Source: Pseudomonas gingeri (GTDB lineage Bacteria; Pseudomonadota; Gammaproteobacteria; Pseudomonadales; Pseudomonadaceae). From it: a stretch of DNA of 64,000 nucleotides. How positions within the stretch are numbered: position 1 is the stretch's first letter; every line of letters begins with the position of its first letter. Below are positions 8,823-17,352 of this stretch, one piece after another. The position numbers and the translations under genes are program-made. The stretch is from assembly GCF_013385425.1 (NCBI RefSeq), contig NZ_JACAQA010000005.1, positions 394,652 through 458,651 of the forward strand, in the 5' to 3' direction. The notes under the pieces are model-generated. The model searched no databases and had not been told where the DNA came from. It worked only from the letters and a program-made list of their open reading frames with translations.

Positions 8823-9530
8823 ATGCGTATTTTCCAAGGTGCCCTGTGGCTGTTGCTCTGCACGCTGGCACTGACGGCCAGGGCCGATTTGCAGTTTCCC
8901 GAATTGAGCGGGCGGGTGGTGGACAGCGCCCAGATGATCGACGCGCCGGTGCGCGAGGCCTTGAATCAGCAGTTGCAGGCCCATGAGAAGGCCACCGGCG
9001 AGCAGATCGTGGTGGTCACCGTGGCGAACCTGCAAGGCGCGACCATCGAGGATTACGGTTACCAGTTGGGGCGTCACTGGGGCATCGGCCAGAAGGACAA
9101 GAATAACGGCGCGCTGCTGATCGTCGCCCGGGACGAGCGCAAGGTGCGCATTGAAGTGGGTTATGGCCTGGAAGACCGCCTGACCGACGCCCAGTCATCC
9201 CTGATCATCAACCAGTTGATCGTGCCGCAGTTCAAACGCGACCATGTTTCCAGCGGCATCAGTTCCGGGGTCGACGCGATGCTCAAGGTCCTGGGCAGTC
9301 CGATGGTGGAGAAAACCGAGCCCGAAGGGGATTTCGGATCTCGGCACCCGGTACTGATCGGCTTCCTCATGATTCTCTTCGTGCTGATCTGCGCGATGAT
9401 GCAACTGATGGGCTATGGCCCCAGGGGCGGCTCGGGAGGTTTTGGCGGCGGCGGTGGCGGACGTTCCGGCGGTGGCTTCAGCGGTGGCGGTGGCGGTTTC
9501 GGTGGCGGCGGATCATCGGGCAGTTGGTAA
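8823..9530 (+). CDS. Secreted TPM-domain protein with Gly-rich tail (YgcG-like)
   Basis: 235 residues starting at the ATG at 8823, chosen over an upstream ATG at 8760 because it gives a clean signal peptide (MRIFQGALWLLLCTLALTARA) preceded by GAGGTAGG. A TPM (phosphatase-like) domain covers residues about 25-150, a membrane segment follows (residues about 178-198), and the C-terminus is almost pure Gly/Ser with a final W. This architecture is typical of YgcG-like proteins that pair with LemA. Related TPM domains have phosphatase activity in plants; the bacterial role is not settled. Membrane-anchored, with the domain facing the periplasm. Confidence 0.88.
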   Translation: MRIFQGALWLLLCTLALTARADLQFPELSGRVVDSAQMIDAPVREALNQQLQAHEKATGEQIVVVTVANLQGATIEDYGYQLGRHWGIGQKDKNNGALLIVARDERKVRIEVGYGLEDRLTDAQSSLIINQLIVPQFKRDHVSSGISSGVDAMLKVLGSPMVEKTEPEGDFGSRHPVLIGFLMILFVLICAMMQLMGYGPRGGSGGFGGGGGGRSGGGFSGGGGGFGGGGSSGSW

Positions 9531-9559
9531 TCCATCATTATTAGAGAGTGTGCACAACC

Positions 9560-10177
9560 ATGGCCTTACTGACTGAATACGAACAACGGCAGGTTGCCGA
9601 AGCGATTACCCGGGTCGAGCAGCAGACCGATGCGGAACTGGTGACGGTGCTGGCGCGGCGTGCCGACGACTATGCCTATATCCCGTTGCTGTGGGCCAGC
9701 CTGGCGGCGCTGCTGGTCCCCGGGCTGCTCAACTTCGTCTTCGGCTGGCTGAACAGCCACAGCCTGCTGGCAGTGCAGTGGAGCAGCTTTATCGTGTTGT
9801 GCCTGGTATTCCGCATCCCGTCGATCACCAGCCGGCTGATTCCGCGTTCGGTGCGGCACTGGCGGGCATCGAACCTGGCCCGGCGGCAGTTTCTCGAACA
9901 GAACCTGCACCATACCGTTGGCGGTACCGGTGTCCTGATTTTTGTCTGCGAGGCTGAGCGTTATGTCGAAATCCTGGTGGACAAGGGCATTTCCAAACGG
10001 CTCGACAACAGCGCCTGGGAGCCCATCGTCAAGGCCTTCACCGAGCGGGTCAAACAGGGGCAGACCTTGCAGGGCTTTATCAGCTGCATCGAGTCCTGCG
10101 GCGAACTGCTCAAGTCTCATGTGCCGGTGACCCAGGCACGCAACGAGTTGCCTAACCGGTTGGTCCTGTTGGGCTGA
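9560..10177 (+). CDS. Membrane TPM-domain protein
   Basis: 205 residues from the ATG at 9560, 29 bases after the preceding TPM gene, so very likely co-transcribed. A short N-terminal helical region (EYEQRQVAEAITRVEQQTDAELVTVLARR) is followed by two membrane segments (about residues 42-85) and a second TPM half ending in a helical tail. An upstream in-frame GTG at 9548 is possible but less well placed. It probably forms a complex with the other TPM protein and LemA. Function unknown. Confidence 0.83.
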   Translation: MALLTEYEQRQVAEAITRVEQQTDAELVTVLARRADDYAYIPLLWASLAALLVPGLLNFVFGWLNSHSLLAVQWSSFIVLCLVFRIPSITSRLIPRSVRHWRASNLARRQFLEQNLHHTVGGTGVLIFVCEAERYVEILVDKGISKRLDNSAWEPIVKAFTERVKQGQTLQGFISCIESCGELLKSHVPVTQARNELPNRLVLLG

Positions 10178-10231
10178 TACAATAGCCGCTATTCCCTGAT
10201 CCGACTCCCGCACGCCCGAGGCGCCCTTTAC

Positions 10232-11449
10232 ATGTCAGCTACTGCAACCCCCGCCCAGTCCGTGCCGGACCATCACGCACAGTTTCTCGAGTTGCTCGAG
10301 ACCGGTCTGGCGCAGAACGCTTTTATCAAGCTGGTGCTGGCCAAGTACGTGGGCGACGAAGCGGACCTGCAACGGCTGATCATCAAGCAGGTGACGGTCA
10401 AGGAGCAGGCGTGCCTGTCCTTTGTCTATCGCTACAAGACCCGTGATATCACCAAGAACTTCGCCCTTTCCGAAGGCCAGGCGATCATCGCCGGGCTGCT
10501 GCCGGCGTCCTTCAAGAACGCCCACCTGCTGTCACTCACCGACGAAGTGCAACTGGAGTACAGCAAGAAGGGCAAGAGCACCCTGTTCAAGGGCAAGGCC
10601 CAGCAGACGCGGGAAGTGCCGTCCGCCGAGCACAATCGCGAGAAGAATCGCTATCTGGAACTCAGCCGGCCATTTCTTACCGACCTGGGGGTGACCAACC
10701 CGCAGCACGAGCTGATTCCGGCGATGTCGCGCAAGTGGAAGCAGATCAACAAATTTATCGAAGTGTTTTCCCATGCCCTGAGCCACTCGCCGATCAAGCT
10801 CGACCAGCCGGTGCGGGTCGCGGACTTCGGTTCGGGCAAGGGCTACCTGACCTTTGCCATCCACGATTACCTGCGCAATACCTTGCAGGTCGAAGGCCAG
10901 GTGACCGGGGTCGAGTTGCGCGAAGACATGGTCAACCTGTGCAATACGGCGGCGGCGCGCCTGGAGCATCCTGGGCTGGTGTTCAAATGCGGCGATGTGC
11001 GCAGCGTGGCGCCGAGCGAGCTGGAGGTGATGATCGCCTTGCATGCCTGCGATATCGCCACCGACTATGCGATCCACACCGGTATCCGCTCCGGCGCGGC
11101 GATCATCATGTGCTCGCCGTGCTGCCACAAGCAGATCCGCTTGCAGATCCAGAGCCCGCTGTTGCTCAAGCCGATGCTGCAATACGGCCTGCACCTGGGG
11201 CAGCAGGCGGAGATGGTCACCGACAGCTTGCGCGCACTGTTCCTGGAAGCCTGCGGCTACGAGACCAAGGTCTTCGAGTTCATTTCCCTGGAACACACCA
11301 ACAAGAACAAGATGATCCTCGCGGTCAAGCGCGCCGAGCCTGTGGACCCGGCGCAATTGTTGGTGAAGATCGAGGAGTTGAAGGCGTTCTATCACATCCA
11401 CGAGCACTGCCTGGAAACCCTGCTGCGGGCCGACGGCTACTTGAGCTGA
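10232..11449 (+). CDS. Class I SAM-dependent methyltransferase (METTL25-like, Methyltransf_32)
   Basis: 405 residues. The SAM-binding motif I VADFGSGKGYLTFA lies about residue 197, followed by acidic VELREDMV (motif II region) and HACD, and a distinctive CSPCCHKQ motif typical of the METTL25/Methyltransf_32 family. The N-terminal 150 residues form an additional domain seen in proteobacterial members. The substrate is unknown; related eukaryotic proteins modify histidine in a ribosomal protein, so a translation-linked target is possible but unproven here. It converges on and overlaps the exporter gene by 13 bases at the 3' ends. Confidence 0.8.
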   Translation: MSATATPAQSVPDHHAQFLELLETGLAQNAFIKLVLAKYVGDEADLQRLIIKQVTVKEQACLSFVYRYKTRDITKNFALSEGQAIIAGLLPASFKNAHLLSLTDEVQLEYSKKGKSTLFKGKAQQTREVPSAEHNREKNRYLELSRPFLTDLGVTNPQHELIPAMSRKWKQINKFIEVFSHALSHSPIKLDQPVRVADFGSGKGYLTFAIHDYLRNTLQVEGQVTGVELREDMVNLCNTAAARLEHPGLVFKCGDVRSVAPSELEVMIALHACDIATDYAIHTGIRSGAAIIMCSPCCHKQIRLQIQSPLLLKPMLQYGLHLGQQAEMVTDSLRALFLEACGYETKVFEFISLEHTNKNKMILAVKRAEPVDPAQLLVKIEELKAFYHIHEHCLETLLRADGYLS

Positions 11450-12348
11450 ACCCCCGCCGGCAAACCGCCCGGTTGCGCCGGGCGGACGCTGGTCTTGCGC
11501 CCGAGCATCACGGTAATGATCACGCCACCGGCAAACAGCCAGGTAATCGGCTCGACGTGTTCGCCGAAGAACAGCGCCGAAAAGGCAATGGTGAAGAAAA
11601 TCTGCAACAGCTGGATCTGGCTGACCCGGGCGATACCGCCCAGGGCGAGCCCGGCGTACCAGGCAAAAAAGCCGAGAAACTGCGAGAACAACGCCACATA
11701 ACCGAAGGCCCACCAGGTCTTGGCGGAAATCGCGCCCTGGTGCTGCCAGGCCAGGTACAGCACCGGGCCGATCAGGATCGGCACCGACAGCACCAGCGCC
11801 CAGCAGATCACCTGCCAGCCGCCCATCTCCCGGGCCAGGCGTCCACCCTCGGCATAGCCCAGGCCGCCGAGGGCGATGGCGCCGATCATCAACAGGTCAC
11901 CGGGCTGGATACTCCCGGCCCCGCTGATCAGCGCATAACCCAGCACCAGCGCACTGCCCAGGGCCGCGCAGGCCCAGAAGGCCTTCGATGGCCGCTCGTG
12001 GGACAACCAGGCCGCGTACAACGCCACGCACAAGGGTTGCAGGCCATTGACCAGGGCGCCGTGGGAGGCCGGCAGGGTCTGCATGGCCCAGGCCGAGAGC
12101 ACCGGAAAACCCAGGATGACCCCGATGATCACCAGTGACAGGCCTTTGACCTGGCGCCAGGTCGGCCACTTTTCCCGGCGCCACAGCAGCAGCGCCGCCG
12201 CGGGAATGGCGGCGATCAGGGCGCGACCGAGGCCGTTGAGCAGCGGATGGATTTCCTGCACCACGACGCGGGTGAAGGGCAGGGTCAGGCTGAAGATCAC
12301 TACACCCAGCAGGCCGAGCAGCATGCCGGTGTTTTCACGGGAGGACAT
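11437..12348 (-). CDS. EamA/DMT-family transporter
   Basis: 303 residues with ten hydrophobic segments in two EamA repeats, the classical drug/metabolite transporter design (RhaT/PecM/YdcZ-like). It is an inner-membrane exporter or permease for a small metabolite, possibly an amino acid; the substrate cannot be read from sequence. The start at 12348 (MSSRENTGM) is preceded by a weak purine tract. It is transcribed divergently from the DJ-1/PfpI gene with 205 bases between, which should hold both promoters. Confidence 0.86.
   Translation of the reverse strand: MSSRENTGMLLGLLGVVIFSLTLPFTRVVVQEIHPLLNGLGRALIAAIPAAALLLWRREKWPTWRQVKGLSLVIIGVILGFPVLSAWAMQTLPASHGALVNGLQPLCVALYAAWLSHERPSKAFWACAALGSALVLGYALISGAGSIQPGDLLMIGAIALGGLGYAEGGRLAREMGGWQVICWALVLSVPILIGPVLYLAWQHQGAISAKTWWAFGYVALFSQFLGFFAWYAGLALGGIARVSQIQLLQIFFTIAFSALFFGEHVEPITWLFAGGVIITVMLGRKTSVRPAQPGGLPAGVQLK
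11465..11485. terminator. GC-rich hairpin just past the methyltransferase stop
   Basis: CCGCCCGG-TTGCG-CCGGGCGG forms a perfect 8-bp GC stem with a 5-base loop, 15 bases after the methyltransferase stop. It lies inside the 3' coding end of the opposing transporter gene. There is no U-run after it, so it is at best a weak or Rho-assisted terminator. Confidence 0.35.
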
Positions 12349-12553
12349 AAACGTTGGCCAGTCATCAGGGAAACAGGGACTGTCATCTAGCCATAAAGCT
12401 CCGACGGCTCGCCGCTACAGCTGGGTAGAGAGTTGTCCATACAGTTTTTCGTGGGACCGCCTGCGTAGTAGCCGGTGATTACCCGCCTGCGTGTATAGGG
12501 TCTACCTTGACTACTCTTGTCTGCCCAAGTGTTTAACCAGAGGAGTTCACCCC

Positions 12554-13135
12554 ATGGCCGCGAAAAAGATTCTGATGCTGGTTGGCGATTACGTCGAAGA
12601 CTACGAAGTGATGGTGCCGTTCCAGGCCCTGCTGATGGTCGGTCACCAGGTGCATGCGGTGTGCCCGGACAAAAGCGCCGGCCAGACCGTGCGCACCGCG
12701 ATCCATGACTTCGAGGGCGACCAGACCTACAGTGAAAAGCCGGGGCATCTGTTCGCCCTGAACTTTGATTTCGCCAAGGTCGATGCCGCCGACTACGATG
12801 CGTTGCTGATTCCCGGTGGCCGTGCGCCGGAATACCTGCGGCTGAACGACAAAGTCCTGCAACTGGTGCAGGCCTTCGACCACGCCGGCAAGCCGATTGC
12901 CGCGGTTTGTCATGGCGCGCAGTTGCTGGCGGCGGCGGGGATTCTCGACGGTCGTGAGTGCAGCGCCTATCCTGCCTGTGCTCCGGAAGTGCGGCTGGCC
13001 GGTGGTCGTTATATCGATATCGAAGTGACCCAGGCCCACGTCCAGGGCAACCTCGCCACCGCTCCGGCCTGGCCGGCGCATCCGAGCTGGTTGGCGGCGT
13101 TCCTCGGGTTGCTGGGTACCAGGATCACCTTGTAA
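12554..13135 (+). CDS. DJ-1/PfpI family protein
   Basis: 193 residues from the ATG at 12554, which follows AGAGGAG by 8 bases; longer in-frame extensions upstream lack a ribosome site. The fold is the DJ-1/PfpI class I glutamine amidotransferase-like domain, with the nucleophile elbow CHGAQLL (Cys about residue 119) and an upstream acidic [12 protein letters not shown] loop. Members include glyoxalase III-like and chaperone/deglycase proteins and cysteine peptidase-like PfpI, so the exact activity is open. A stress-response role in the cytoplasm is likely. The next gene follows after 14 bases and is probably in the same operon. Confidence 0.87.
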   Translation: MAAKKILMLVGDYVEDYEVMVPFQALLMVGHQVHAVCPDKSAGQTVRTAIHDFEGDQTYSEKPGHLFALNFDFAKVDAADYDALLIPGGRAPEYLRLNDKVLQLVQAFDHAGKPIAAVCHGAQLLAAAGILDGRECSAYPACAPEVRLAGGRYIDIEVTQAHVQGNLATAPAWPAHPSWLAAFLGLLGTRITL

Positions 13136-13149
13136 GGGAGGGTTGGGTC

Positions 13150-13455
13150 ATGTGTGAGCTCTACGTCAAGGCCGATCCGATTCTCTACGAATCGCGTTCC
13201 CGCTCGCTGCGCATCCGTGGCGTGGTGACCACCTTGCGCCTGGAAAACCAGTTCTGGGACATCCTCGGCGAGATCGCCGAGGCCGACGGCATGACCACCA
13301 ACCAGTTGATCACCCGGCTCTACGAAGAGGTGATGGACTTTCGCGGGGAGGTGCTGAATTTCGCCTCCTTCCTGCGGGTCAGTTGCACCCGCTACCTGAG
13401 CCAGCGTCGGGCCCAGGTAACGGAACTCAGTGTGGTCCGTTCGAACGCGGGGTGA
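13150..13455 (+). CDS. Ribbon-helix-helix domain protein
   Basis: 101 residues. The ATG at 13150 is preceded by AGGGAGGG, which overlaps the stop of the DJ-1 gene. The sequence SLRIRGVVTTLRLENQFWDIL followed by a helix (EIAEADGMTTNQLITRLYEEV) matches the RHH_4 type of Arc/MetJ-like folds, in which the strand residues pair to bind DNA. These small proteins are often repressors, but no toxin partner is adjacent. It could regulate its own operon with the DJ-1 protein. Confidence 0.78.
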   Translation: MCELYVKADPILYESRSRSLRIRGVVTTLRLENQFWDILGEIAEADGMTTNQLITRLYEEVMDFRGEVLNFASFLRVSCTRYLSQRRAQVTELSVVRSNAG

Positions 13456-13480
13456 AAAATAACACGATCCGGGCCGGCGG

Positions 13481-14440
13481 CTATTTGCGGCTTTCGATCC
13501 TGACCTGACCATCGTCCAGGGCCACGGTTTTCACCGGGGTCAAGGCGGGCAGGGCATTGAGCAGAGCGTCCGGGTCTGTCACGTCGAGGTTGCCGGAGAC
13601 CTTGAAGTGCGCCAGCGGGCCGTCCGCCAGTTGCACCGGTTTGCTGCGGTAGAGGCTCAGTTCATCGAGCAGACTGGCCAGTTCGCGGTTGCGAAAGGTC
13701 AGGTGGCCGCTGCGCCAATCGGCGACTTCCTCGCTGCTCAGGGTTTGCTGTTGCAGCGTACCTTTGGCGTAGTCGAAGATCGCCCGTTGCCTGGCTTCGA
13801 GCAGGGTGGCGCTGCTCGGATCGCCTTCCGGCTCGAAAGCCACCTGGCCGTGGGCGACGCTGACCACCAACTGGCGCTGGCCGCGGCGCACATCGAAAGC
13901 GGTGCCCACCACTCGCACCCGGGCGTTGCCGGCATGCACCCACAATGGGCGTTCCTTGTCGGCGGCCACTTCCAGGTAGAGCTGGCCCTGATCCAGGTAG
14001 ATATCCCGTTGCCGGGAGCGGAAGTTGATGCGCAGTCGGGTATTGGCGTTGATGTACAGGGTGCTGCCGTCCGGCAGCTTCAGGGTACGGGTGCCCTGGG
14101 CATGGGCGGCAACCTGATGCCGGTACGGGGTGTTTGGTGCGCCGAGATTGGCGCTCAGCAATGCACACAGCAGCGCGGCCGCCGTGGCCAGGGCCGGTCG
14201 CCAGAGGTTCTTGCGCCGGGGGGCCGGCAACGCCGGCTGGTTCAGTTGGCGCAGTTGCGCCAGGTCCGCCCAGAGTGCTTCGAACTCGGCATAGGCCCGG
14301 GCATGCTCCGGCTTTGCCCGCCATTCTTCGAACGCCCTGTCCGGTGACTGTTCGGGCGTGTCGCGGTGACGGGCGAACCAGCTCGCGGCCTGGGCATCGA
14401 TGCTGTTTCCATCGAGTGTGATGTCGATGACGCGGCTCAT
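13481..14440 (-). CDS. FecR-family anti-sigma/transmembrane regulator without adjacent sigma factor
   Basis: 319 residues. An N-terminal cytoplasmic FecR_N/DUF4880 domain (AASWFARHRDTPEQSPDRAFEEW) precedes a membrane segment near residues 90-108, then the periplasmic FecR domain (GTRTLKLPDGSTLYINANTRL) and a C-terminal STN-like region. FecR proteins relay a TonB-receptor signal to an ECF sigma factor encoded beside them. Here neither a FecI-type sigma gene nor a TonB receptor is visible in the window; the upstream neighbour on the same strand is a DUF4917 protein 35 bases away. This may be an orphaned or repurposed regulator. The domain call is strong; the role is uncertain. Confidence 0.83.
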   Translation of the reverse strand: MSRVIDITLDGNSIDAQAASWFARHRDTPEQSPDRAFEEWRAKPEHARAYAEFEALWADLAQLRQLNQPALPAPRRKNLWRPALATAAALLCALLSANLGAPNTPYRHQVAAHAQGTRTLKLPDGSTLYINANTRLRINFRSRQRDIYLDQGQLYLEVAADKERPLWVHAGNARVRVVGTAFDVRRGQRQLVVSVAHGQVAFEPEGDPSSATLLEARQRAIFDYAKGTLQQQTLSSEEVADWRSGHLTFRNRELASLLDELSLYRSKPVQLADGPLAHFKVSGNLDVTDPDALLNALPALTPVKTVALDDGQVRIESRK

Positions 14441-14475
14441 TCTGACGACTTCCTGCTGTTCATCGGGCGGGTATC

Positions 14476-15489
14476 TCAGGCCTCGGGAGGGACCAGCAGT
14501 TGCGGGTTACCCAGCGGATGGCTCTTGGCATCGAAAAACCGCAGCGTCACTTCCCGGCCCTCGAACAGCTGGGTGAAGTGGCGCTTCTGATGCTGGATAA
14601 AGGCCTGGCTGCGTGGGTAGATCGAAATCGCCAGGGTCTGGATTCGCGCATCCAGCAGGGCCTGGACGATATGCCGGTCCTGCGCGCCGAGGTTGTGGCC
14701 GAAGATGCACAGGGCGTCCTGATGCCCGGCCAGTTGCCCGTAGCAGTACGACAGGTAATCCGAATGACGGATCGCCTTGAGCTTGTCCTGCGCATTCCCC
14801 TCGCTGACGAACAACGGCACATCGCCCAGGGTATTGATCGCGAAACTGCCCAGCAGGGTGCTTTCCGAGGAGGTCAGCTTGCGTGTGCTGCCGTCGAGGT
14901 TCTTCACCAGGTGCAGGCCGCCGTGCAGGTACAGGACGCGGGTGCCACGGGCATCAAGGTCGCCCAGGTCGAAGGTCGAGTCGTCCGTGCGGAACAGATC
15001 GTCGAACGGCTCGGGTGCCTGCATGATCGCCCAGTAGGTGAGCAGGTCGTAGTTGGTCGAGTAAAGGGTGCGGTAGCGACTCAGTTCGGCATTGATCAGC
15101 GCCAGGCTCTCGGGCTGCACCCGCATCCAGGGGATATGCACCGAGCGGATCGCATGGATCAGCGCTTCCTTGACCGCGAAGTAGCGATTGCGCGGCGACG
15201 ACGAACTGATGGTCAGCGCCGCATTGACCCGGATGGTGCTTTTCAGGGCGCTGAGCACCTGTTCGAAGTTGCTGGTTTCCAGGGCCTTGAACACCGCCAG
15301 CTCGCTCAGCCCCAGCGGACGGTTACGGGTGGTCTGGGCCAGCTCGAACAGCGAGTCGTAGGCAAATGCCCGCCACATTGCCCGGCTCGCGCCGTTGCCG
15401 ATCAACAGGCCGCTGCAGGCGATTTCGGCGCGCAGGGCGTTCCAGTCTTCTAACGTTGTATCAAATGCCTGGAGTTCCATCGTTGCCAT
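14476..15489 (-). CDS. SIR2-like DUF4917 family protein
   Basis: 337 residues with a SIR2-clan nucleotide-binding pattern: GNGAS at 31-35, YSTNYD at 143-148, LYLHGG at 186-191 and IFGHNLGAQD at 262-271, in the order seen in SIR2-like domains of the DUF4917 type. SIR2-like domains bind NAD and in several bacterial immune systems hydrolyse it, but no defence partner gene is adjacent, so the activity here is unknown. Cytoplasmic, with no signal or membrane segment. It is the upstream gene of a pair with fecR (35-base gap, same strand). A possible alternative start is M4 (MELQAF). Confidence 0.72.
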   Translation of the reverse strand: MATMELQAFDTTLEDWNALRAEIACSGLLIGNGASRAMWRAFAYDSLFELAQTTRNRPLGLSELAVFKALETSNFEQVLSALKSTIRVNAALTISSSSPRNRYFAVKEALIHAIRSVHIPWMRVQPESLALINAELSRYRTLYSTNYDLLTYWAIMQAPEPFDDLFRTDDSTFDLGDLDARGTRVLYLHGGLHLVKNLDGSTRKLTSSESTLLGSFAINTLGDVPLFVSEGNAQDKLKAIRHSDYLSYCYGQLAGHQDALCIFGHNLGAQDRHIVQALLDARIQTLAISIYPRSQAFIQHQKRHFTQLFEGREVTLRFFDAKSHPLGNPQLLVPPEA

Positions 15490-15671
15490 TCGTCGGTTGC
15501 CAAATCTGAGGAGGATCAGCGGCGGACTTTAACACGGGCCCTCTAGAGTCATTTCCTCATTCCGTGCCGGGAGATTTTTTCCACGGGGTGTCTTTTCCGG
15601 TGATATCGTAGTGATATCTCTTTTGGGTGTTTTTTCCAGTGCAATGGAATGCCACATAAAGGGTGATCGAT

Positions 15672-17297
15672 ATGTCAGTCAGAAACCTGAAAATAGCCAC
15701 ACGCGCTTTTCTGAGTTTTGCCTTTGTCACACTGCTGTTGATTGCCCTGGGCGTGCTGGCGTTATGGAAAATGCATCTGATTCGCGAGGCGGCGGTCGAC
15801 TTGCAGGACAACTGGATGGCCAGCCTGCGACAGGCCGGGCGGGTCGAGTTGACCTTCTATCGGATACGCCTGGAGAGCTTTCGGTTGGTCACGGCCACCG
15901 ATGCCCAGATGAAACAGACCGAAGCCGCCCGTATCCAGGAACTTAAGGCCACACTCGATCAGCAGATCAAGGCCTATGCACCGCTGGTCTCGAGCCCCGA
16001 GGAGCAAGCGGTCTACGAGGCGGTACAACGTAATGCCAACCTCTATGAGCAGAAACTCGCCGAGACGTTGCAGATCGCCAGCGAGAAGGGAGCCGAAGCG
16101 GCGCTTGTTCTGCTCAATAACGTGATCCCGCCTTTGGTCAATGAGCTGCAAACCAACATCGAGGCGCTGGAAAAAATCAATGACGATGGTGCCGTGCAGT
16201 CCGGTATCACGGCCCAGCAGCAGTTCGACGGCGGTTTTTATCTGACTATCGCCATCATTGTCGTTTCTTGCGTCTTGACGGTATTGCTGGCGATTATCTT
16301 TACCCGCAGCCTGACCGGCCCGTTGCGCTTGTTGCTCGGCTCGACCCGGAAGATCGCCGAGGGCGACCTGCGCACCGAAGTACAGGTGGACGGCAAGGAC
16401 GAATTGGCCGAGCTGCAGGCCTCGACCGCGGCCATGCAGGCCAGCCTGAAAAATACCCTGCGGCATATCAGTAACTCCTCCACGCAGTTGGCGTCGGCCG
16501 CGGAAGAAATGAGCGCGGTGACCGGCGAGTCCAATCGCGGTATTCAACGCCAGAGCCTGGAGACCGACCAGGCCGCCACGGCGGTCAATGAAATGACCGC
16601 GGCGGTCGAGGAAGTGGCCCGCAATGCCGTGGCGGCCTCGCAGTCCACCCAGCGTTCCGAAGTCTCGACCCGTACCGGGGCGGACCGTGTGCATCGCACG
16701 ATTGCCTCCATCGAAACCCTGAGTTCGACCGTCAAGGCCACCGGGCAGGAAGTCGAATCCCTGGCGCAGCAGGCCCAGAACATCAGCAAGGTGCTGGATG
16801 TGATCCGGGCCATCGCCGAACAGACCAACCTGCTGGCGCTCAACGCCGCCATCGAAGCCGCCCGGGCCGGTGAACAGGGCCGTGGCTTTGCCGTGGTTGC
16901 TGATGAGGTGCGGGCCCTGGCGCACCGTACCCAGGTTTCAACCCAGGAAATCGAACAGATGATCGGTGCCATCCAGAACGGGACCGGGCAGGCGGTGGTC
17001 TCGATGCAACGTAGTAATGAAGAGGCGGACAAGACGCTGTTGATTGCCCATGAAGCCGGTTCGGCCTTGTCCGAAATTGCCCAGGCCATCAGCGAGATCA
17101 ACGACCGCAACCTGATGATCGCGACCGCTTCCGAAGAGCAGGCCCAGGTCGCCCGGTCGGTGGACCAGAACCTGATCAGTATCCGCGACCTGTCGATCCA
17201 GAGCTCATCGGCGGCGAGCCAGACCCTGGCGGCCAGTCATGAGCTGTCCAAGCTCGCGGTGGAATTGAACAAGGTGGTCACGCAGTTCTCGATTTGA
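15672..17297 (+). CDS. Methyl-accepting chemotaxis protein (4HB sensor)
   Basis: 541 residues from the ATG at 15672, which follows AAAGGG at a good distance; an in-frame GTG at 15663 overlaps that ribosome site and is less likely. A membrane segment at about residues 10-31 precedes a periplasmic four-helix-bundle ligand domain (about 32-185), a second membrane segment, HAMP, and the cytoplasmic signalling hairpin with the tip [20 protein letters not shown] (CheA/CheW contact). No C-terminal CheR/CheB pentapeptide is present. The ligand is unknown. The next gene on the strand is an HD-GYP phosphodiesterase. Confidence 0.9.
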   Translation: MSVRNLKIATRAFLSFAFVTLLLIALGVLALWKMHLIREAAVDLQDNWMASLRQAGRVELTFYRIRLESFRLVTATDAQMKQTEAARIQELKATLDQQIKAYAPLVSSPEEQAVYEAVQRNANLYEQKLAETLQIASEKGAEAALVLLNNVIPPLVNELQTNIEALEKINDDGAVQSGITAQQQFDGGFYLTIAIIVVSCVLTVLLAIIFTRSLTGPLRLLLGSTRKIAEGDLRTEVQVDGKDELAELQASTAAMQASLKNTLRHISNSSTQLASAAEEMSAVTGESNRGIQRQSLETDQAATAVNEMTAAVEEVARNAVAASQSTQRSEVSTRTGADRVHRTIASIETLSSTVKATGQEVESLAQQAQNISKVLDVIRAIAEQTNLLALNAAIEAARAGEQGRGFAVVADEVRALAHRTQVSTQEIEQMIGAIQNGTGQAVVSMQRSNEEADKTLLIAHEAGSALSEIAQAISEINDRNLMIATASEEQAQVARSVDQNLISIRDLSIQSSSAASQTLAASHELSKLAVELNKVVTQFSI

Positions 17298-17352
17298 GTC
17301 CCTGGCGGTCGCCCCCGACTCTTTATTTGACGCATCCGTTCGGAGACGTGAA

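Noticed and set aside
12349..12553. Search for a GntR/MocR-type regulator divergent from the EamA transporter
   Set aside because: The divergent gene is a DJ-1/PfpI protein, and no regulator-like frame exists in the gap.
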